From JAKFWI01 sp031398975 (lineage in GTDB: Bacteria > Pseudomonadota > Alphaproteobacteria > Caulobacterales > Aquidulcibacteraceae): a stretch of 40,904 bases of DNA. The notes under the pieces were generated by a model. It worked only from the letters and a program-made list of their open reading frames with translations. It ran no database searches and had not been told where the DNA came from. The translations under genes and the position numbers were made by a program. The stretch lies in NCBI GenBank assembly GCA_031398975.1, contig JANNOI010000060.1, positions 1-40,904 on the forward strand. Reading direction: 5' to 3'. This document shows positions 35,798 through 40,904 of the stretch, one piece after another (position 1 is the stretch's first letter; every line of letters begins with the position of its first letter).

Positions 35798-36555
35798 TGC
35801 GGCCCGGAGATTTCAGCACGCTGGCGCAAAGCTACGCCCATCGCCCCGCCTATAGCGAGAACGTGATCGACGCGCTCGCCACGCTTGTCCTCGGCGCACG
35901 CGCCACCGCCGTCGTCGCCGACGTCGGCGCAGGCACGGGCAAACTCACCGCCATGCTCGATGCGCGCGGATTGTCGGGGTGCGCGGTGGAGCCCAACGGG
36001 CCGATGCGCGCCGAGGGCGAGGCGCTGCGGCTTTCCCGCTTCCAATGGCGCGCCGGCGCCGCCGAAGCGACCGGACTTGAATCAGAGAGCGTCGATTGGG
36101 CGACCATGGCCTCGGCGTTCCACTGGGCCGAGCCCATTGCGGCGCTTACCGAATTCCACCGCATCCTCAAACCCGGCGGGGCGTTGACGATCCTCTACAA
36201 TCCCCGCGATCTCGAAAGGGACGCCACGCAAGCCCGCATCGAGGCGCGCATCGCCGCGATCGCCCCCCACGTGCGGCGCCGCTCCTCCGGGGCCGCACCC
36301 TATACGCAGGCGCTCGAAGAAACGCTGCTCGCGGGAGGGCTGTTCGTCCGTCCCCTGCAGATCGAAGCGCCGCACACGGAGCATATGAGCCGCGCCCGCC
36401 ATCTCGGGGCCTGGCGCTCGGTGAACGATCTGCGCGCGCAGGTCGGGCCTGAGACGTTCGAGGAGATCCTCGCCGCGATCGGGGAGGAATTGGGCGACGC
36501 CGCTGAGATCGAGGTGCGCTACCGCACCCGCACCTGGACCGTTTGGAAGGCTTGA
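35797..36555 (+). CDS. Class I SAM-dependent methyltransferase
   Basis: 252 residues. Motif I is VADVGAGTGKLTAML (40-54), followed by SVDWATMASAFHWAEPIAALTEFHRILKPGGALTILYNPRD, the type-11 methyltransferase pattern. SD GGAGGA precedes the ATG, which overlaps the kinase stop. In C. jejuni the corresponding genes (Cj1419/Cj1420) are needed for the O-methyl group of the capsule phosphoramidate, and I infer the same here. Whether methylation happens on the nucleotide donor or after transfer is not readable. The glutamine kinase gene follows four bases on. Confidence 0.8.
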   Translation: MRPGDFSTLAQSYAHRPAYSENVIDALATLVLGARATAVVADVGAGTGKLTAMLDARGLSGCAVEPNGPMRAEGEALRLSRFQWRAGAAEATGLESESVDWATMASAFHWAEPIAALTEFHRILKPGGALTILYNPRDLERDATQARIEARIAAIAPHVRRRSSGAAPYTQALEETLLAGGLFVRPLQIEAPHTEHMSRARHLGAWRSVNDLRAQVGPETFEEILAAIGEELGDAAEIEVRYRTRTWTVWKA

Positions 36556-36559
36556 ACCC

Positions 36560-38911
36560 ATGTCGGACTTCCTGTTTGGCGGCAAGGCGGCGACCCTTCA
36601 GGCGCTGGCCGGGCGCTTGCGCCGCGGGCGCCTCCCGCCTCAGACCGTGGTCACCGCCGCGGCCTGGAGCGCGGACCGGGATGGGGAGATCGCGCGCGTG
36701 CTCGCGATGGCGTGGGCCGAAGGCGCGCGCCTCATCGCCCGCTCCAGCGCCCACGGCGAGGACGCGGGCCAAGGCTCGCAAGCCGGCCGCTACCTTTCCG
36801 TTCCAGACATCGCCGGGCCCACCGCCTTGGCGCGCGCGCTCGACGCCGTGTTCGCCTCGTACGGACGCGCAGCGGGCGCAGAACCTGGCGATCACGTGCT
36901 GATCCAGCCGTTTCTGGAGAACGTCGTGTGCAGCGGGGTGGCCACCAGCCGCGAATTGGGCTCCGGCCGGCCTTACATCGTCGTCAATTGGTCAGACGGG
37001 GCAGACACCGCCGCCGTCACCGCCGGGCGCTCCAACGACACCTTCACGCACTACCATTTCCGCGGCGCGCTCGAAGTCCCGCCCGGGCGCATCGGCGCGG
37101 TGATCGCCCTGCTGCGCGAGATCGAGGAAATCACCCAGTCCAAACGCCTCGACATCGAGTTCGCCTTCCTCGACGGCGATCTGACGCCGGTGCTGCTGCA
37201 GGCGCGCCCGCTCGCCGAGCCGGTCACCCCCCACCTCGCGCGCGACGTGCATGCCCGCATGCTGCGCAGCGCGCAGGACAAGGTCCGCACCGTGCTCGAG
37301 CCCCACCCGCTGGCGCCGGGGCGGCGCTCGGCTCTGGGCGTGATGCCGGACTGGAACCCCGCGGAGATGATCGGTCTCAGGCCACGCCCGCTTTCGCTGT
37401 CGCTCTATCGCGGCCTCGTGACCGACGAAGTCTGGGCGCGCCAGCGCCGCAGCTACGGCTATCGCGACCTGCGCGGCTTCCCGCTGCTGATCGACATCTG
37501 CGGCCAGCCCTTCATCGACGTGCGCGCCAGCTTCGACAGCTTCGTGCCCTCCGCCCTCGGCGAGGGCGCGGCCGCACGCCTCGTGGACATCTATCTCGAT
37601 CGCCTGCTCGCGCGCCCGGAACTGCATGACAAGGTCGAGTTCGAGATTGTTCTATCTGTGTACGGATTTGATATCGAGACGCGCCTGGAGGCTTTGCGCC
37701 GCGACGGCTTTTCGGCGGCGGAGGCCGGGGCCCTGCGCGCGGCGCTGCACGCCCTGACGGCCCGTCTGCTCGACGTAGCCAAAAGCCCAAGGCGCGCAGA
37801 CCTGACCCAACTCGCCACCCTGCAGGAGCGCCGCGCCCAGCTCATGGCCTCCGACCTCGCGCCCCTCACCAAAGCCTATTGGCTGCTGGAGGATTGCAAG
37901 ACCTTCGGGACCCGCCCGTTTGCGGGGCTGGCGCGGCTTGGCTTCGTGGCGATGGAATTGCTGAATTCGATGGTCGCGGTCGGCGCGCTCGATCCCGCAC
38001 AGCGCGCGGACGTGCTGATGGGGGTGGAGACGGTGGCGGGGGAGTTGCAGCGCGACCTCGCGGCGCTGCCGCGCGCGGCCTTCCTCACCCAATACGGCCA
38101 TCTGCGCCCCGGAGCGTATGACATCCTCTCCCCGCGCTACGATGAGGCGCCGGACTTGTATTTCGGTGCGTTCACCGCGTGCGAACCGATGCCAGCCGCG
38201 CGCCAGGGTCTCGCGGAGGCGGGGCGTGCGGCGTTGGCGGCGGCGGCCGGGCCGCTGCTCTCGCGCCACGGCTTTTCGGTGACGCCCGAGCAATTGGTCG
38301 ATTTCATCGTCGCCGGCGTGCGGGAGCGAGAATGGGCCAAGTTCGCCTTTACCCGCAACGTCTCGGACGCGCTAAGCGCGCTCAAGGCCTGGGGCGCGGA
38401 GGCGGGGCTGACGGCGGAGGATCTCTCCTATGTCGATATCGGGGTGCTGCGCGAAATCCACGCCTCCGCCAAGGACCCGATGGACTTGATCTGCGCCTCC
38501 TCCCGCGCCGGCCGGGAGGCTTATCGCGCCACCGCCTCCACCTGCCTTCCGCCGCTGATCGTATCGCCGGACCAAGTCTGGAGTTTCACGATGCCCCCGG
38601 CCGCGCCAAACTTCGTCACCGCCCGCAGCGTGCGCGCGCCCGTGGCCAAGACCCTGTCCGGCGCAGCGCTGACCGGAGCAATCGCGATGATCGCCAACGC
38701 CGATCCGGGCTTTGACTGGATCTTTGCGCACGCACCCGCAGCCCTCATCACCGCCTATGGCGGGGCCAATTCGCACATGGCCATCCGCGCGGCCGAGTTG
38801 GGCCTGCCTGCGGTGATCGGGGCGGGGGAGCGTCTGTTCGGAGCATGGTCGGGCGCGCGGACCCTGCTCGTCGATTGCGCCAACCGGCGGGTGGAGGCGG
38901 GCCCATGCTGA
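36560..38911 (+). CDS. PEP-synthase-like kinase, probable L-glutamine kinase (Cj1418-like)
   Basis: 783 residues. An ATP-grasp (PEP/pyruvate-binding) N-terminal domain is seen in FGGKAATL (6-13) and IARSSAHGEDAGQGSQAGRYLS (59-80). A long central part follows. The C-terminal phosphohistidine swivel domain carries ITAYGGANSHMAIRAAELG, with His739 as the likely phospho-carrier. There is no PEP/pyruvate TIM-barrel, so it is not PEP synthase. This two-domain form plus the neighbours match Cj1418, which uses ATP to phosphorylate the amide nitrogen of L-glutamine, giving AMP and phosphate. That is the step that makes the P-N bond. Its end overlaps the hydrolase gene by seven bases. Confidence 0.82.
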   Translation: MSDFLFGGKAATLQALAGRLRRGRLPPQTVVTAAAWSADRDGEIARVLAMAWAEGARLIARSSAHGEDAGQGSQAGRYLSVPDIAGPTALARALDAVFASYGRAAGAEPGDHVLIQPFLENVVCSGVATSRELGSGRPYIVVNWSDGADTAAVTAGRSNDTFTHYHFRGALEVPPGRIGAVIALLREIEEITQSKRLDIEFAFLDGDLTPVLLQARPLAEPVTPHLARDVHARMLRSAQDKVRTVLEPHPLAPGRRSALGVMPDWNPAEMIGLRPRPLSLSLYRGLVTDEVWARQRRSYGYRDLRGFPLLIDICGQPFIDVRASFDSFVPSALGEGAAARLVDIYLDRLLARPELHDKVEFEIVLSVYGFDIETRLEALRRDGFSAAEAGALRAALHALTARLLDVAKSPRRADLTQLATLQERRAQLMASDLAPLTKAYWLLEDCKTFGTRPFAGLARLGFVAMELLNSMVAVGALDPAQRADVLMGVETVAGELQRDLAALPRAAFLTQYGHLRPGAYDILSPRYDEAPDLYFGAFTACEPMPAARQGLAEAGRAALAAAAGPLLSRHGFSVTPEQLVDFIVAGVREREWAKFAFTRNVSDALSALKAWGAEAGLTAEDLSYVDIGVLREIHASAKDPMDLICASSRAGREAYRATASTCLPPLIVSPDQVWSFTMPPAAPNFVTARSVRAPVAKTLSGAALTGAIAMIANADPGFDWIFAHAPAALITAYGGANSHMAIRAAELGLPAVIGAGERLFGAWSGARTLLVDCANRRVEAGPC

Positions 38912-39543
38912 GTCCCAAACCTTTGGTCGCGCTGTCCCAGCGGGTACAGGTCGCCCCGCGTCCCAGCGGGGCGGTGGAGCGGCGCGATACGCTGGACCAG
39001 GCGTGGGCGCGCCTGCTGCGCGCGGCGGGTTGCCTGCCGCTGCCGATGCCCAACGATCCCGACATCGCCGAGGCGCTGATGCAGGATCTGCCGATCGAGG
39101 CGCTTGTGCTGACCGGGGGCGAGGATTTGACGATCCTGGGCGGGGACCGGCTGGAGCGGGACGCGACCGAAGCGCGGCTGTTTGCGCTGGCGCGGCGCTG
39201 GAAGCTGCCGATCCTGGGCGTCTGCCGGGGCATGCAAGTGGTGCAGGCGGCGTTCGGCGTGCCGCTTTCGCGCGTGGAGGGCCACGTCCAGGCCAAGCAG
39301 GAAATCCTCATCGCCGGCAAGCGCGCACGGGTGCACAGCGCCCATCGTTGGGGCGCCATGACGGCGGGGGAGGAATTCGAAGCCTGGGCGCACGCCGACG
39401 ACGGCGTCATCAAGGCGATCCGCCATCGCATCGAGCCCATCGTGGGGATCATGTGGCATCCCGAGCGCGCGGCTCCGTTCGCGCCACGGGACGTGGCGCT
39501 GCTGGCCTCGCTGGTGCGCTGCGCGGAGCCCGCAATCCCGTGA
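38905..39543 (+). CDS. Class I amidotransferase-like hydrolase, probable gamma-glutamyl-CDP-amidate hydrolase (Cj1417-like)
   Basis: 212 residues, peptidase C26/GATase1 fold. The nucleophile is Cys107 in ILGVCRGMQVVQAAFG and the His/Glu pair is His185-Glu187 in IMWHPERAAPF; VLTGGEDL is the oxyanion-side loop. Stand-alone members include gamma-glutamyl-GABA hydrolases, but in the Cj1415-1420 set this enzyme (Cj1417) removes glutamate from CDP-L-glutamine to release cytidine diphosphoramidate, which fits the neighbours. I use the ATG at 38905; a longer frame exists only inside the kinase gene. The stop overlaps the GTG of the next gene (GTGA). Confidence 0.8.
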   Translation: MLSPKPLVALSQRVQVAPRPSGAVERRDTLDQAWARLLRAAGCLPLPMPNDPDIAEALMQDLPIEALVLTGGEDLTILGGDRLERDATEARLFALARRWKLPILGVCRGMQVVQAAFGVPLSRVEGHVQAKQEILIAGKRARVHSAHRWGAMTAGEEFEAWAHADDGVIKAIRHRIEPIVGIMWHPERAAPFAPRDVALLASLVRCAEPAIP

Positions 39544-40904
39544 CCAAGGCGATCGTGCTGGCGGCGGGCCGCGGCCGGCGGATGGGCGCAGCCACCGCGG
39601 ACCGGCCGAAGGCGGGGCTGTTGCTCGACAATCGCGCGCTGCTGGACTGGCAGATCGCTTCGCTTCGGTCCGCGGGGCTTAACGACATCGCGGTGGTCAC
39701 CGGCCATGCGCGCCAAGCGCTGGCCGGGCGCAACGTCACCTATCTGCACAACCCGGTCTGGGGCGAGGGCACGCAGGCGGCCTCGCTTTTCTGCGCGCGC
39801 GCGTGGGCGGGCGGGGAGGATGTCGTCGTCGCGTACGGGGACATCGTCTTCGCGCCTTCGGCGGTTTGCGCGGTGGCGGCACGGCCGGGCGACATCGTGA
39901 TCGGCTATGATGGGGACCATCGCTGGCTGTGGAAGCGGCGCTTCGGGAACTGGCTCGCCGACAGCGAGAGCTTCAGCCTGGGCCCCGGCCAGCGGCTGCT
40001 CGACATCGGCGCCAAGCCCCGCGCGATCGACGATCTGGACGGGCAGTTCATGGGCTTGTGGAAGATGAGCGCGGCGGGGTTCGCCCGCCTCGGCGCGGCG
40101 TGGGCGGCGCTGAGCCCGGAGCGTCAAGCCAAGACCGACATCACCGCCCTGCTCGCCGTGCTGATCGAAGCCGGAACGCCGATCGACACCGCCGCGACGC
40201 TTGAGCCCTGGATGGAGATTGACAGGCGCAAGGATCTGGCGCTCGCCCACAAGATGGCGCAGGGCGATTGGGTGCGCGACCAGAAGCCGGCGCTCACCTT
40301 CCACAGCCCGCGCAAGGCGCCCGAGCCCCCGCCGCCGGCCTTGGATCGGCCCGCCCCGGATGCAGACATCCTAGCCTACGCCGTGACCGGATTGGTGGCG
40401 GTGCAGAATTGGGGCCGCTCGGGCTCGACCTTCGTGCAGAGCCTGCTCGACGACCATCCCCAGCTGATCGCCACCCCCAATTTCTACGCCCGCGCCTATT
40501 ATGAGATCTGGGCCAAGAAGCTCTGCGCGCTGGCCGCCCCGGCGCGGGTGGAGGCGTTTCTCACGGCGTTTCAACAGTGGTGGGATCCCGCCTATGTGGA
40601 TGCGGCCGCCAATGTGCACCGCTTGGGCCCGGAACGCGACCGTATCGCCACCGTCGATCGCGCCGTATTGGAGCGGTATCTGCATGCCTGGGCGCGGGCG
40701 CGACCGCTCGACCGGCGCGGCCTGTTCGTCGCGGCCCATCTCGCTTATGCGCTGGCCCGCGGCCAGCGGCTTGCGGAGCGGGATTTGCGCATCGTGTTCC
40801 CGGTGCACGGGGAGCCGCGGGGCGTGGCCGCGCAGATGCTGGAGGACTTCGCCGACGTCAAATTCATCCACACCGTGCGCGCCCCGGGCGCGAACCTGCG
40901 CGCC
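39540..40904 (+). CDS. Fusion protein: CTP:phosphoglutamine cytidylyltransferase (Cj1416-like) plus sulfotransferase-like domain; cut by the window end
   Basis: The frame from the GTG at 39540 stays open for 455 codons to the edge. Residues 1-~245 are a sugar-nucleotidyltransferase-type domain: TKAIVLAAGRGRRMG (2-16), ADRPK, metal-binding Asp101 in YGDIVF, and Asp228 in MEIDRRKDLALA. In C. jejuni, Cj1416 makes CDP-L-glutamine from phosphoglutamine and CTP. After a Pro-rich linker (~265-280) comes a sulfotransferase-like domain: VQNWGRSGSTFVQSLLDDHP (288-307) as the 5'-phosphosulfate loop, and IHTVRAPGANLRA (443-455) where the 3'-phosphate-binding motif is expected. I infer a phosphoramidate transferase acting on the 3'-phosphorylated donor. 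It overlaps the hydrolase stop by four bases. Confidence 0.8.
   Translation, partial: MTKAIVLAAGRGRRMGAATADRPKAGLLLDNRALLDWQIASLRSAGLNDIAVVTGHARQALAGRNVTYLHNPVWGEGTQAASLFCARAWAGGEDVVVAYGDIVFAPSAVCAVAARPGDIVIGYDGDHRWLWKRRFGNWLADSESFSLGPGQRLLDIGAKPRAIDDLDGQFMGLWKMSAAGFARLGAAWAALSPERQAKTDITALLAVLIEAGTPIDTAATLEPWMEIDRRKDLALAHKMAQGDWVRDQKPALTFHSPRKAPEPPPPALDRPAPDADILAYAVTGLVAVQNWGRSGSTFVQSLLDDHPQLIATPNFYARAYYEIWAKKLCALAAPARVEAFLTAFQQWWDPAYVDAAANVHRLGPERDRIATVDRAVLERYLHAWARARPLDRRGLFVAAHLAYALARGQRLAERDLRIVFPVHGEPRGVAAQMLEDFADVKFIHTVRAPGANLRA

Noticed and set aside
36560..38911. Phosphoenolpyruvate synthase or pyruvate phosphate dikinase
   Set aside because: The ATP-grasp and phosphohistidine domains are present, but the PEP/pyruvate-binding TIM barrel is missing and the His domain is C-terminal, as in glutamine kinase.
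38905..39543. Gamma-glutamyl-GABA hydrolase (puuD) of putrescine breakdown
   Set aside because: Same fold, but no puu genes are near, and position between glutamine kinase and cytidylyltransferase genes points to the CDP-glutamine hydrolase.

Overview
The window is about 65-70% GC with GC-rich third codon positions. It looks like the chromosome of a free-living alphaproteobacterium, most likely near Caulobacterales/Hyphomonadaceae, although the exact order is uncertain. The grounds are a CckA hybrid kinase, DivK and PleD, a fliQ-fliR-flhB export-gate operon, an eukaryote-type NADP isocitrate dehydrogenase, an imuA-imuB-dnaE2 cassette, and GTTC-N7-GTTC type LexA operators. The first ~130 bases do not belong: they are AT-rich, encode a coiled coil on the minus strand and stop at a HindIII site. 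This looks like a cloning or assembly chimera.

Layout. 132-2634 (+): a truncated membrane protein, icd and a GNAT acetyltransferase. Two back-to-back inverted repeats (2633-2743) separate these from the minus-strand block 2741-12052: GNAT, alaS, recA (SOS-type promoter), cckA, flhB, fliR and fliQ. A divergent control region rich in TTAA motifs (candidate CtrA sites) leads into divK-pleD (+). An autotransporter with Asp-rich, probably calcium-binding inserts follows (14340-17585). A minus-strand block (17663-21249) holds a SnoaL-like protein, a CE15-like esterase, a CaiB/BaiF CoA-transferase, a GNAT and a 51-residue membrane protein. Then come an FAD-linked dehydrogenase and yaaA (+), the damage-tolerance cassette imuA-imuB-dnaE2 (-), an SGNH esterase, a TerC-family membrane protein with a structured leader, a UPF0114 protein (+), and ilvD with a D-2-hydroxyacid dehydrogenase (-).

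The most interesting part is the last 5.8 kb (35150 to the window edge): five tightly coupled plus-strand genes encoding a CysC-like kinase, a class I methyltransferase, a PEP-synthase-like kinase, a class I glutamine amidotransferase-like hydrolase and a nucleotidyltransferase. This is the enzyme set of the Campylobacter jejuni O-methyl phosphoramidate capsule pathway (Cj1415-Cj1420): glutamine kinase, CTP:phosphoglutamine cytidylyltransferase, gamma-glutamyl-CDP-amidate hydrolase, CDP-phosphoramidate 3'-kinase and methyltransferase. Here the cytidylyltransferase continues in frame into a sulfotransferase-like domain, which the window edge cuts. I infer that this domain transfers the phosphoramidate from the PAPS-like 3'-phosphorylated donor to a glycan. 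The operon is preceded by an AT-rich control region with a 17-bp dyad and a sigma70-like promoter.

All calls come from reading sequence and motifs. No database search was run.
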